Below are positions 1 to 6,431 of a stretch of DNA of 7,419 nt, piece after piece. Source of the DNA: Bacteroidales bacterium (GTDB lineage: Bacteria; Bacteroidota; Bacteroidia; Bacteroidales; Muribaculaceae); NCBI GenBank assembly GCA_004553095.1, contig SFMJ01000095.1:1-7419 (forward strand), read 5' to 3'. A program made the translations under genes and the position numbers. Positions within the stretch are counted from its first letter, which is position 1, and each line of letters begins with the position of its first letter. The notes below the pieces were generated by a model, which saw only the letters and a list, made by a program, of their open reading frames with translations, had not been told where the DNA came from and made no database searches.

Positions 1-364
1 GTGTCGAAAAATCACGATAATATACGCCTTTGCTTAGCAATAATTGTAGATGACCAACGAATCCCCAAAAGCTACCAGCTTTAGACCAATCGTTAAGAAT
101 ATTGTCTGTAGTAACATATTCACAATTTCGTTCTAGGTATAATTCATGATTTATTTTGTTGCTACTATCAAACAATGCATCCAACTCAAGCCAATAGTAC
201 GTGTCTCTACCAACATAAAATATTTTTCGTTCAGCGCTATGATATTTACTAAACGTATAAGGAATAAATGGAAGTTGATAATATCGACAATCATAATCTT
301 TTTCAACCTTCTCAAGAAATAAGTTCAATAAAGGCGTAAAATAATTCTTATTTATATAATTCAT
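1..364 (-). CDS. Partial hypothetical protein, AT-rich, 3' end off the window
   Basis: An open frame of 121 codons starts at ATG (364-362) and is still open at base 1, so the C-terminus is missing. It begins MNYINKNYFTPLLNLFLEKV and is rich in aromatic and charged residues. A central stretch reads KIFYVGRDTYYW (about residues 47-58), followed later by DWSKAGSFWGFVGHL (about 93-107). I do not recognise the family with certainty. A hydrophobic strand ending in VGRDTYYW and a later SFW segment faintly resemble uncharacterised uracil-DNA-glycosylase-like proteins, but this is only a pattern impression. No signal peptide or membrane helix is visible. By rough count the frame is about one third G+C, far below mnmE next door, and its codons are AT-ending, which suggests acquisition by transfer. 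Its promoter would have to lie within or beyond the decayed phosphatase remnant just upstream; an AACATTTG box (376-383 on the minus strand) is one mismatch from TAnnTTTG. Confidence 0.7.
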   Translation of the reverse strand, partial: MNYINKNYFTPLLNLFLEKVEKDYDCRYYQLPFIPYTFSKYHSAERKIFYVGRDTYYWLELDALFDSSNKINHELYLERNCEYVTTDNILNDWSKAGSFWGFVGHLQLLLSKGVYYRDFST

Positions 365-374
365 AGCATTGTTA

Positions 375-509
375 TCAAATGTTTAACATCCTAATCTCTG
401 CATTCACGAATGTTGCAACCTCATGATAGTTGCAGTTGAAATGTGCAGCTATGAGGTTTCTTGCGAATTGTCCGTGAGTAACAACGATAATTGTTTCATC
501 TGCAAACTG
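375..509 (-). pseudogene. 3' remnant of a histidine-phosphatase (phosphoglycerate mutase-like) gene
   Basis: The minus strand from 509 down to a TGA at 377-375 encodes 44 residues that include ETIIVVTHGQFARNLIAAHF and then VATFVNAEIRMLNI before the stop. The pattern 'hydrophobic strand, V-T-H-G, helix, then N-A-E-I near the C-terminus' is the C-terminal part of the two-histidine phosphatase fold, where the His of THG is the second catalytic histidine. The N-terminal half, with the RHG motif, is absent. An in-frame TAA lies directly upstream (512-510), there is no start codon in the fragment, and I see no continuation in the other two frames up to mnmE's end at 565. I therefore read it as a truncated, dead gene. 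A short functional peptide cannot be excluded but has no supported start. Confidence 0.65.
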
Positions 510-564
510 TTAATGGTGGTTTATAAGCAGTTACAAGACCGTTTTGCAAGTATGGTCAGGCGGT

Positions 565-1950
565 CTATTTTCCGATGCAGAAGCGGGTGAAGATGGTTTG
601 TAGGAGGGTGTCGGTGGTTATGGCGCCCGTTAGCTCGCCCAGGTGGTGGAGGGTCTCGCGTATGTCTTGCGCTATGAAGTCCGCCGATAGCCCTGTCTCT
701 ATCCCCTCTTTGGCTCGCCTTAAGGATTCAGCCCCTGAGCGCAGCGCCTCGTAGTGACGCGCGTTCGTTACTATCAGTTCGGCATCGGGGTTATGCTCTT
801 TTTGTGCCATTTGTGCAAGATAATGCTCTATTGCCTCGCAGTTCTTCCCTGTCTTCGCCGAGATCTCAATTATCTCTGCCGCCTCGCCTTGCGAGTTGCG
901 GATTTCGCCAGTCGTGGGGAGTGGGGTAGTGGCAAGATCGATTTTATTGAGCAGGATGATGTTGTGGCAGTCGAGTCGAGCGATACGCTCGGCAGTCTCC
1001 ACAAGTCGCTGCGCCACTATCTCCGGACTTTCCGAGGCATCGATGAGCCAGAGCACTATGGCAGCGCGGCTGATGGCGCCGTTGGCGCGGTCGATCCCGA
1101 TCTTCTCTACCCTGTCTGTGGTGTCGCGCAGACCGGCAGTGTCGATGAGCCGGAAGAGGATGCCCTCGATCTCGCGAGTGTCTTCGATCAGGTCGCGTGT
1201 CGTGCCGGGAATATCGCTCACTATCGCCTTGTCGTCATCAAGAAGATGGTTGAGCAGCGTCGATTTCCCGGCATTGGGATGTCCGGCTATCGCCACCGGC
1301 ACACCCTCCTTGAAAGCCTTGCCGGAGGCATAACTTCTTACAAGTCGGTCGATTATGGCGAGGGTCTCATTGGCTATGTCGATGAGCTGAGTGCGGTCGG
1401 CAAAGGTTACATCCTCCTCTGAGAAGTCGAGCTCGAGTTCCAAGAGCGAAGCGAGATTGACCAGCTGCTCACGAAGCATATTGAGGCGCGATGAGAACCT
1501 GCCCGAGAGTTGAGAGATGGCAAGACGTTGTGCGGCACGCGAAGAGGCGGCGATCAGGTCTGCCACACCCTCGGCTTGCGCCAGGTCGAGTTTGCCATTG
1601 AGGAAGGCGCGACGCGTGAAGTCGCCCGGCCCGGCAGGCTTCGCCCCCAGATCGATGAGTCGACGCACCACCTCCCGCTGGATCCATGGCGAACCATGCA
1701 CTCCCAGCTCTACAGTATCCTCCCCGGTGAATGAGTTGGGCGCCCGAAATATTGTGGCTACACACTGATCGATAGTCTCGCCGGCGGAGTCGATGATGCT
1801 GCCGAGATGGGCGGTGTGAGATGCTACGTCATGCAGGTCCCGCCCTCTCCAGGCTCGAGACGCGATGTCTATTGCTCCGCTTCCCGAAAGCCTGATTAAT
1901 GCTACAGCCCCCGATCCCCGGGGCGATGAGATTGCCACAATGGTTTCCAT
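565..1950 (-). CDS. mnmE: tRNA uridine-5-carboxymethylaminomethyl modification GTPase MnmE
   Basis: MnmE works with MnmG in the cytoplasm to add a (carboxymethyl)aminomethyl group to C5 of wobble uridine 34 in certain tRNAs, using a folate one-carbon unit and GTP hydrolysis. The 461 residues match the usual family length (about 450-460). The N-terminal folate-binding domain spans roughly residues 1-115. A helical domain follows, starting near FTRRAFLNGKLDLAQAEGV (111-129). Inserted in it is the G domain: P-loop GHPNAGKS (223-230), GTTRD (249-253), DTAG (270-273), NKID (335-338) and SAK (364-366). The protein ends FCIGK (457-461), the conserved C-terminal motif with the functionally important Cys. 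All key residues are present, so it should be active. The ATG start fits the conserved TIVAI...G beginning. It lies 89 bases downstream of the nuclease gene on the same strand. No convincing promoter or terminator is visible in that gap, so partial co-transcription is possible. mnmG is not in the window. Confidence 0.97.
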   Translation of the reverse strand: METIVAISSPRGSGAVALIRLSGSGAIDIASRAWRGRDLHDVASHTAHLGSIIDSAGETIDQCVATIFRAPNSFTGEDTVELGVHGSPWIQREVVRRLIDLGAKPAGPGDFTRRAFLNGKLDLAQAEGVADLIAASSRAAQRLAISQLSGRFSSRLNMLREQLVNLASLLELELDFSEEDVTFADRTQLIDIANETLAIIDRLVRSYASGKAFKEGVPVAIAGHPNAGKSTLLNHLLDDDKAIVSDIPGTTRDLIEDTREIEGILFRLIDTAGLRDTTDRVEKIGIDRANGAISRAAIVLWLIDASESPEIVAQRLVETAERIARLDCHNIILLNKIDLATTPLPTTGEIRNSQGEAAEIIEISAKTGKNCEAIEHYLAQMAQKEHNPDAELIVTNARHYEALRSGAESLRRAKEGIETGLSADFIAQDIRETLHHLGELTGAITTDTLLQTIFTRFCIGK

Positions 1951-1987
1951 ATCTGTCTGATTGCTTATTGGTCTGTATGTAAATCTA

Positions 1988-2001
1988 AGAGCGAACGCTC
2001 T
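1988..2001. other. Small hairpin between nuclease gene and mnmE
   Basis: AGAGC, loop GAAC, GCTCT form a 5-bp stem with a tetraloop; beyond an A-A mismatch two more pairs (CT with AG) are possible. It lies 37 bases upstream of the mnmE start. There is no T run on either side, so it is not a classical terminator. It could be an mRNA stability or processing element between the two genes, or chance. The rest of this 89-base gap shows only TAGATTTA on the minus strand (one mismatch from TAnnTTTG), which I do not call as a promoter. Confidence 0.3.
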
Positions 2002-2039
2002 AAGTCTGAATGATTAATATGCTCTGTATTATGAAGAGA

Positions 2040-2882
2040 TTAGTTCCAGTCGCGAAATGATGCTTTGGTCTCGATCATCTCCTCGACATCATCGGGGAGT
2101 GCGCTGAAGAAATCCAATCCGGTGAGTCGCTCCACTTCGCGGATGGTCATCACATAGTTCTGCATATTGCCCGGGGCGGTGGTGTTGGGATAGACGAAAG
2201 CGATGCCACGCGGCGAGTCGAGATAGGGGGCAATAATCACCTTGAAAAATGCTCCCGGCACTCTTACTCCTATCTTGCCGATACGCTCCCTGTCGCCCTC
2301 CTGATAGATGGGTCCCGCCACGATCACTATCGCCGAGTCGCGATCCGCCCAATTACGCTCCTTATTCTCCAGGGTCTTCCATGCCCCGTCGTTGAGCGTA
2401 TGCGCTTGTGGCGCCATATTGGTCAAGGCAAAGCAATCTTCCATGGCTTGTGGATCCCACTTCTGATCGGCTGCCGGACACATGTGTCCTCGATCATACC
2501 CCGAATGTTTATAATCATCGGTGACAGGACATCCCTTCATATCCTCATCTTGCCAAAAATTATTATTGCGAGCCACATTCCCGTCGGTTTCGCTGCGCAA
2601 AAGTTCCCACGCCACCCAGTTGGGGGTGTGGTTGTCTGCGTTGAACGATAGGCGAAATCCCCGATAATCCTTCTCTTGAGAAGACAGCGATGAGGGAGTC
2701 TCCACTCGTAGAAGTTCGGCATGATCGCAACCGACATCGCCCGCAGAGTTGCCACTCGAAGATGCCTGATTATGAGTCGTCTGATCACTCGCTTCCGAGG
2801 CAAACGGATTGATGCCGGTAAGCTTAAAACCAAAGAAAATTATGCCCGAAATGAGCAGAATGATAAAAATAACTTTTTTCAT
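2040..2882 (-). CDS. DNA/RNA non-specific endonuclease, membrane-anchored or secreted
   Basis: This 280-residue protein belongs to the beta-beta-alpha-Me nucleases of the Serratia nuclease/EndoG (NUC1) family, which cleave DNA and RNA without sequence specificity using one Mg ion. The catalytic motif DRGHM is at 130-134, with general base His133. The metal region follows: TNMAPQ with Asn155, then LNDGAWKTLE with Asn164 and Glu172. These fit Serratia Asn110, Asn119 and Glu127 in order and spacing. The N-terminus (MKKVIFIILLISGIIFFGF) is a lysine pair followed by about 16 hydrophobic residues, with no AxA cleavage site and no lipobox, so a signal anchor facing the periplasm is most likely. A Ser/Gln/Asn-rich linker (about 30-48) leads to the nuclease domain. 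Cys52, 118, 135 and 150 could form disulfides. No immunity gene is adjacent, which suggests export before folding. Nutrient scavenging from extracellular nucleic acid is a plausible role. Confidence 0.93.
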   Translation of the reverse strand: MKKVIFIILLISGIIFFGFKLTGINPFASEASDQTTHNQASSSGNSAGDVGCDHAELLRVETPSSLSSQEKDYRGFRLSFNADNHTPNWVAWELLRSETDGNVARNNNFWQDEDMKGCPVTDDYKHSGYDRGHMCPAADQKWDPQAMEDCFALTNMAPQAHTLNDGAWKTLENKERNWADRDSAIVIVAGPIYQEGDRERIGKIGVRVPGAFFKVIIAPYLDSPRGIAFVYPNTTAPGNMQNYVMTIREVERLTGLDFFSALPDDVEEMIETKASFRDWN

Positions 2883-2886
2883 ACCA

Positions 2887-2894
2887 CAAATTTA
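2887..2894 (-). promoter_or_regulatory. Candidate -7 box of the nuclease gene, almost touching the start codon
   Basis: On the minus strand TAAATTTG matches the Bacteroidetes -7 consensus TAnnTTTG exactly. Only 4 bases separate it from the nuclease ATG, so a transcript from it would have virtually no leader. No clear TTTG -33 element is found 16-21 bases upstream, which lowers confidence. Confidence 0.4.
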
Positions 2895-2950
2895 GTGATT
2901 ATCTTAGAAAAAATCATTAAATTCGCGTATTAATTCTGAAAATTCAAGTC

Positions 2951-2970
2951 CCGCTCCCTCGCGGGGGCGG
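2951..2970 (+). promoter_or_regulatory. GC-rich hairpin in the pepT leader
   Basis: CCGCTCCC and GGGGGCGG form an 8-bp stem (seven Watson-Crick pairs and one T-G wobble) closed by the tetraloop TCGC. It stands out in an AT-rich divergent spacer and ends 22 bases before the pepT ATG. The bases after it (ATAAACATCTAAAATC) contain no T run, so it is not an intrinsic terminator. It could affect pepT-miaA mRNA stability or translation start, or be a protein site. Its transcription is inferred, since no good plus-strand -7 box is seen upstream (TAATTCTG at 2931-2938 is one mismatch off). Confidence 0.45.
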
Positions 2971-2992
2971 ATAAACATCTAAAATCAATACT

Positions 2993-4213
2993 ATGACAGT
3001 AACTGATAGATTTTTAGATTTTGTCAAGTTCGACACCCAGAGCGATGAGTTGACCAATATGACACCCTCCTCTCCGGGTCAGATGGAATTTGCCAAATAC
3101 CTGAAAGCCATTTTGCTTGGCATGGGCCTTAGCGATGTCACTCTCGATGAGAATGGTTATCTCTTCGCCACATTGCCATCCAACATGGATCGTGCCGTGC
3201 CGGTGGTAGGCTTTATCGCCCACATGGATACGAGCCCCGACATGTCGGGCCGCCATGTCAATCCCCGCATCGTCAAGAATTATGATGGTAAGGCCATCGT
3301 GCTCAACGAGGCTGAGGGCATCACTCTCAATCCCGAGGATTTCCCCGAGCTGGTCAATTATTTGGGCAATGACCTGATTGTCACCGACGGCACAACACTC
3401 CTTGGCGCCGACGATAAGGCCGGCATCGCCGAGATCATCACCGCTGTGGCTTATCTCCAGAGCCATCCCGAGATCAAGCATGGCAAGATCCGCATCGGCT
3501 TCAACCCCGATGAGGAGATCGGCTTGGGTGCCCATAAGTTCGACGTCAAGGCTTTCGGCTGCGATTTCGCCTACACTATGGATGGCGGCACAATCGGCGA
3601 GCTCGAGTATGAAAACTTCAACGCTGCCTCCGCCAAGGTCACCATCAAGGGTCGCAACGTACATCCCGGTTATGCCAAGCATAAGATGATCAACTCTATC
3701 CGCGTCGCCAATAGCTTTATCGCCATGTTGCCTCGCTGGGAGACTCCCGAGCATACCGAAGGCTACGAGGGTTTCTACCATCTGGTAGGCATCGAGGGTA
3801 GTGTCGAGCAGACCGTTCTGACCTATATCATCCGCGACCACGACCGCGCCCGCTTCGAGAGCCGCAAGCGTGAGATCGAACATCTCTGCCGCAAAACCAA
3901 CATGGAATATCCCGGTTGCTGCACGGCTGAGATCAAAGATCAATATTACAACATGCGCGAGAAGATCGAGCCACAGATGCACATCATCGAGATCGCCAAG
4001 AAGGCTATGGAACTTTCAGGCATCGAGCCCAAAGTGCAGCCTATCCGTGGCGGCACAGATGGCGCTCAACTCTCGTTCAAGGGGCTCCCTTGTCCCAACA
4101 TCTTCGCCGGCGGCGAGAACTTCCATGGTCGATATGAGTATGTGCCCATCCAGTCGATGGAGAAGGCTACTGAGGTGATCGTCAACATCTGCAAACTCAT
4201 AGCCGAGCGCTAA
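2993..4213 (+). CDS. pepT: Peptidase T (tripeptide aminopeptidase)
   Basis: PepT is a cytoplasmic di-zinc M20B-family peptidase that removes the N-terminal residue from tripeptides, finishing intracellular peptide breakdown. The 406 residues agree with the family size (E. coli about 408). The zinc and catalytic residues fall where expected: His77 and Asp79 in AHMDTSPDMSG, bridging Asp140 in TLLGADDKAG, the general-base pair Glu174-Glu175 in NPDEEIGLGA, Asp197 in YTMDGGTIGE, and His378 in GGENFHGRYE. The dimerisation domain is the insert between roughly 207 and 320 (AKVTIKGRNVHPG onward). The start MTVTDRFLDFVKFDTQSDE is the typical PepT N-terminus, so the ATG is secure. There is no signal peptide. 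miaA starts 5 bases after its stop, a probable operon. A long open frame opposite it (3014-3982) is a coding shadow. Confidence 0.97.
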   Translation: MTVTDRFLDFVKFDTQSDELTNMTPSSPGQMEFAKYLKAILLGMGLSDVTLDENGYLFATLPSNMDRAVPVVGFIAHMDTSPDMSGRHVNPRIVKNYDGKAIVLNEAEGITLNPEDFPELVNYLGNDLIVTDGTTLLGADDKAGIAEIITAVAYLQSHPEIKHGKIRIGFNPDEEIGLGAHKFDVKAFGCDFAYTMDGGTIGELEYENFNAASAKVTIKGRNVHPGYAKHKMINSIRVANSFIAMLPRWETPEHTEGYEGFYHLVGIEGSVEQTVLTYIIRDHDRARFESRKREIEHLCRKTNMEYPGCCTAEIKDQYYNMREKIEPQMHIIEIAKKAMELSGIEPKVQPIRGGTDGAQLSFKGLPCPNIFAGGENFHGRYEYVPIQSMEKATEVIVNICKLIAER

Positions 4214-4218
4214 TCGAT

Positions 4219-5124
4219 ATGGGTAGTTACCCACCCACTCTTATAGTCATCACAGGGCCGACTGCCTCGGGCAAGTCGGCTCTGGCTGTTGATGTGGCTG
4301 AACGCCTCCACACGGAGATCATCTCCGCCGACAGCCGCCAGATCTACCAAGGCATACCCATCGTCACGGCTATGCCCACCCCCGAGGAGCGCCGCCGCGT
4401 CCCTCATCATCTGGTCGATATGCTCCCCTTGGATGCATATTACAGTGCTTCGGAGTTCGAACAGGAGGCCCTCAGCATTATACGCCGATTGCTCGCCGAT
4501 AGGGGAGTGGCAGTGGTGTGTGGCGGCTCGATGATGTATGTCGATGCCCTCTGCAATGGTATCGACGACCTCCCCACCGTGCCCGACCATATCCGTTCCG
4601 GCCTCAAAGAGGAGCATGAAGCCCGCGGCGATGAGTGGCTCCTGGATACTCTCTCCCGGCTCGACCCGGAGTATTTCCGGATAGTCGATCGCTGCAACAT
4701 CAAGCGTGTGTTCCATGCTGTTGAGATCATCCGTGCATCCGGCGAAAAGTATAGCCGACTCCGCACCGGCCAGCGTGTCACCCGCGATTTCCGCATCCTC
4801 AAAATTTGCCTCGATGCCCCGCGCGAGCTCCTGTTCGACCGTATCAACCGCCGCGTAGATCTTATGGTCGAAACGGGACTCGAAGAGGAGGCGCGAAGCG
4901 TATATCATCTCCGTCACCTCAATTCGCTGAATACCGTGGGCCTCAAGGAGATGTTTGCCATGTTCTCCGGAGAGATGACGCCTGATGTCGCCATCGAAAG
5001 AATCAAGAAGAATACCCGAGTATACGCCAAGAAGCAGATCACCTGGCGAAAACGAGACACAGACTATTCCCACCTCGACATCCGTCAGCCCGATAATGCA
5101 CAAAAAATAATCGATATGCTTTAG
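4219..5124 (+). CDS. miaA: tRNA dimethylallyltransferase MiaA
   Basis: MiaA transfers a dimethylallyl group from DMAPP to N6 of adenosine 37 in tRNAs that read codons starting with U, in the cytoplasm. At 301 residues it is close to the family norm (about 300-316). The P-loop GPTASGKS (13-20), the tRNA/catalytic SADSRQIYQG (36-45, Asp38), NIKRVFHAVEI (160-170), NTVGLKEMF (238-246) and the C-terminal YAKKQITWRKR (269-279) are all there. The usual GGTGLY motif reads GGSMMYVDAL (102-111). As I recall, this is typical of one of the two MiaA paralogues that many Bacteroidales carry, so a second miaA may exist elsewhere in the genome (inference). The ATG 5 bases after pepT gives the normal short N-terminus. 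The last codons and the stop lie inside a terminator hairpin. Confidence 0.95.
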   Translation: MGSYPPTLIVITGPTASGKSALAVDVAERLHTEIISADSRQIYQGIPIVTAMPTPEERRRVPHHLVDMLPLDAYYSASEFEQEALSIIRRLLADRGVAVVCGGSMMYVDALCNGIDDLPTVPDHIRSGLKEEHEARGDEWLLDTLSRLDPEYFRIVDRCNIKRVFHAVEIIRASGEKYSRLRTGQRVTRDFRILKICLDAPRELLFDRINRRVDLMVETGLEEEARSVYHLRHLNSLNTVGLKEMFAMFSGEMTPDVAIERIKKNTRVYAKKQITWRKRDTDYSHLDIRQPDNAQKIIDML

Positions 5125-5145
5125 AACGCATATCGATTATTTTTT
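5102..5145 (+). terminator. miaA: 18-bp perfect hairpin terminator overlapping the miaA stop codon, probably bidirectional
   Basis: AAAAAATAATCGATATGC (5102-5119) is exactly complementary to 5128-5145, with an 8-base loop (5120-5127) containing the TAG stop of miaA (5122-5124). The right arm ends in a T run (5140-5146) and the left arm begins with an A run, so the structure works as an intrinsic terminator on both strands. That suits its position between converging miaA and the yitT-like gene, whose stop is about 70 bases away. The stem is AT-rich, with the strongest pairs near the loop. Confidence 0.75.
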
Positions 5146-5189
5146 TCTATCAATATATAAATCGAATATTTTTTTCTACCTATATATAA
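5132..5189. repeat. Tandem 29-base direct repeat after miaA
   Basis: Bases 5132-5160 and 5161-5189 are abutting copies that agree at 26 of 29 positions; each runs ATCGA, a T-rich stretch TTTTTTTCTA, then ATATATAA. The three differences are at repeat positions 6, 19 and 21. The first copy contains most of the right arm of the miaA terminator, so the duplication offers a second, slightly mismatched right arm and a second T run. Confidence 0.7.
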
Positions 5190-5215
5190 TAGGAGGGTTG
5201 ACCGATTTTATCCGA

Positions 5216-6229
5216 TTACTCTTCGGTGTTGTCGCGACGTATCTTGTTGCGCGGGTCGCTGTCGGGGTTGGTCTCGATGGCATGCGGCTGGGTCGGCTGC
5301 TTCTTGAGCTTGATCTTTACCTTGTCGAAGCCCTGTCCATATACGCCATTCACAGCCCCTTGGGTCACAAAGGCATTCTCATCGATGCTCTTCACGATGC
5401 GGAAGATGGTCACTGACTCGATCTTGCGACAATACACCATCAGGATCTTGCTGCTATGTTTCGTATACCATCCGATGCCATCCACCACGGTGACGCCGCG
5501 ATGTGCCTCATTGATGATACGGTCGGCGATCTCCTCCCATTTCGGCGAGAAGATGAAAAATTGTGTGGCCTGACGGTTGGTATTGATCACCATATCAGTG
5601 ATATAGGAGATGATAAAGGTGATCATCAGACCATATACTATGGTCGGTATGCGAGCCTCGATTCGCTCGGTAAATGTGCCCTCGAAGGGGAGTAGTATCG
5701 ACATCGATACGATAAGCATATCGGTGTAGATCATCACACGCCCGATGCTGGCATTGCTCACCTTCGATACGCATGCCGCCACGATATCCGTGCCTCCCGA
5801 CGAACCGTTATGCACGAAACATGTGCCCACACCCGTGCCGCATAAGATGGCACCCAACACGAGCGATACCGTCTGATCCGGTATCAACGGATGTCCCAAC
5901 CCCATAAATACCTTCTCACCCACAGCCAGACACAGGGCGATTACCGTGACGCCGAAGATCGTGCGCATCACAAAGGTCCGACCCACTATCTTGTAGGCTA
6001 TGCCAAGCAAGAGAATGTTCAGCGCGTAGGAGGATACTGACACCGGTATCACCTGACCCGAAGCAAAGTATACCAACGTCGATACACCGGCCATGCCGCC
6101 GATCACCACCTTGTGGGGTAGAATGCATGCCGTGAACCCTAAGGCATAAAGACACAACCCGAAGATGATGAACATATAGTCGCGGGCGTTCACCAGTAGA
6201 CTATTGTATTTGTGCTTTTTTGCTACCAT
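5216..6229 (-). CDS. YitT family membrane protein with C-terminal DUF2179 domain
   Basis: This is an inner-membrane protein of the YitT family, for which no transport substrate is established. Counting from the most upstream ATG (6316), there are about six or seven hydrophobic segments: near 47-66, 72-86, 92-112, 115-133, 149-168, 184-200 and 213-233. The YitT-typical GSSGGTDIVAA motif is at 161-171. After the membrane part comes the soluble DUF2179 domain (about 250-343), with GVTVVDGIGWYT (274-285) and AFVTQGAVNGVYGQGF (325-340). The protein ends in a hydrophilic Pro/Asp/Arg tail. I chose the ATG at 6229-6227 (MVAKKHKYNSLLVNARDYMF) because the 87 bases upstream are AT-rich like a leader, unlike the rest of the gene. 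The upstream ATG would give 366 residues with an extra MRRKWETHDCLERL... stretch and cannot be excluded, since a -7 box lies 16 bases before it. The gene converges on miaA and diverges from the barrel gene. Confidence 0.9.
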   Translation of the reverse strand: MVAKKHKYNSLLVNARDYMFIIFGLCLYALGFTACILPHKVVIGGMAGVSTLVYFASGQVIPVSVSSYALNILLLGIAYKIVGRTFVMRTIFGVTVIALCLAVGEKVFMGLGHPLIPDQTVSLVLGAILCGTGVGTCFVHNGSSGGTDIVAACVSKVSNASIGRVMIYTDMLIVSMSILLPFEGTFTERIEARIPTIVYGLMITFIISYITDMVINTNRQATQFFIFSPKWEEIADRIINEAHRGVTVVDGIGWYTKHSSKILMVYCRKIESVTIFRIVKSIDENAFVTQGAVNGVYGQGFDKVKIKLKKQPTQPHAIETNPDSDPRNKIRRDNTEE

Positions 6230-6326
6230 TGATTGAATGTTTGAATAATATTTGATGGAAACAAAATAATTTTTGAGTCTTTCAAGACAATCGTGAGTTT
6301 CCCATTTTCGTCTCATTATTGCCTTC

Positions 6327-6376
6327 TGTCTGCAAAATTACAAAATAAAAGAGATATACTTTCATTTGTCTGCAAA
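6327..6376. repeat. 10-base repeat TGTCTGCAAA, two copies 40 bases apart
   Basis: TGTCTGCAAA occurs at 6327-6336 and 6367-6376 in the same orientation, exactly 40 bases apart start to start, in the spacer between the divergent yitT-like and barrel genes. On the minus strand this is TTTGCAGACA; the first copy is the tail of the -7 box TAATTTTG. It may be a duplicated promoter segment or a regulator site, or chance in AT-rich DNA. Confidence 0.4.
6333..6340 (-). promoter_or_regulatory. Candidate -7 box for the YitT family gene
   Basis: TAATTTTG on the minus strand fits TAnnTTTG exactly and is followed by CAGAC, where transcription would begin (about 6326-6328). From there the leader would be about 97 bases to the preferred ATG at 6229, or about 10 bases to the ATG at 6316. 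The -33 region (around 6358-6365) has no clear TTTG. Confidence 0.45.
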
Positions 6377-6392
6377 TTTTTTATTAAATTTG
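6365..6392 (+). promoter_or_regulatory. Candidate promoter for the outer-membrane barrel gene
   Basis: TTTG at 6365-6368 and TAAATTTG at 6385-6392 match the Bacteroidetes -33 and -7 elements with 16 bases between them, slightly short of the usual spacing. Start of transcription would be near 6398, giving a leader of about 60 bases before the ATG at 6459. It is back to back with the yitT-like -7 box. Confidence 0.45.
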
Positions 6393-6414
6393 TAAAATAG
6401 GATAGGTGGTAGTC

Positions 6415-6431
6415 AAAACACACAGTGTTTT
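6415..6431 (+). promoter_or_regulatory. Short hairpin plus T run in the barrel gene leader
   Basis: AAAACAC, loop ACA, GTGTTTT form a 7-bp stem running into a six-base T run (6428-6433). It lies between the candidate promoter and the ATG at 6459, where it could act as a weak terminator or attenuator. The stem is short and AT-rich, so it may not fold stably. Confidence 0.3.

Noticed and set aside
754..1422. A 222-codon plus-strand frame within mnmE
   Set aside because: mnmE has intact G motifs in the opposite strand. This frame's translation has no family features.
1951..2039. A promoter for mnmE at TAGATTTA on the minus strand
   Set aside because: It is one mismatch from the -7 consensus and lacks a clear -33 element, so it does not stand out from chance in this AT-rich gap.
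2040..2882. The nuclease as a toxin of an immunity or defence pair
   Set aside because: No small immunity gene is adjacent, no toxin-delivery domain is present, and the neighbours are housekeeping genes. An exported scavenging nuclease is the simpler reading.
3014..3982. A 322-codon open frame on the minus strand opposite pepT
   Set aside because: It is fully covered by pepT, which has all its catalytic residues. The antisense protein shows no domain pattern and reflects the codon bias of a GC-rich gene.
4210..5103. A 297-codon open frame on the minus strand opposite miaA
   Set aside because: It mirrors miaA almost end to end and has no recognisable motifs, so it is a coding shadow.
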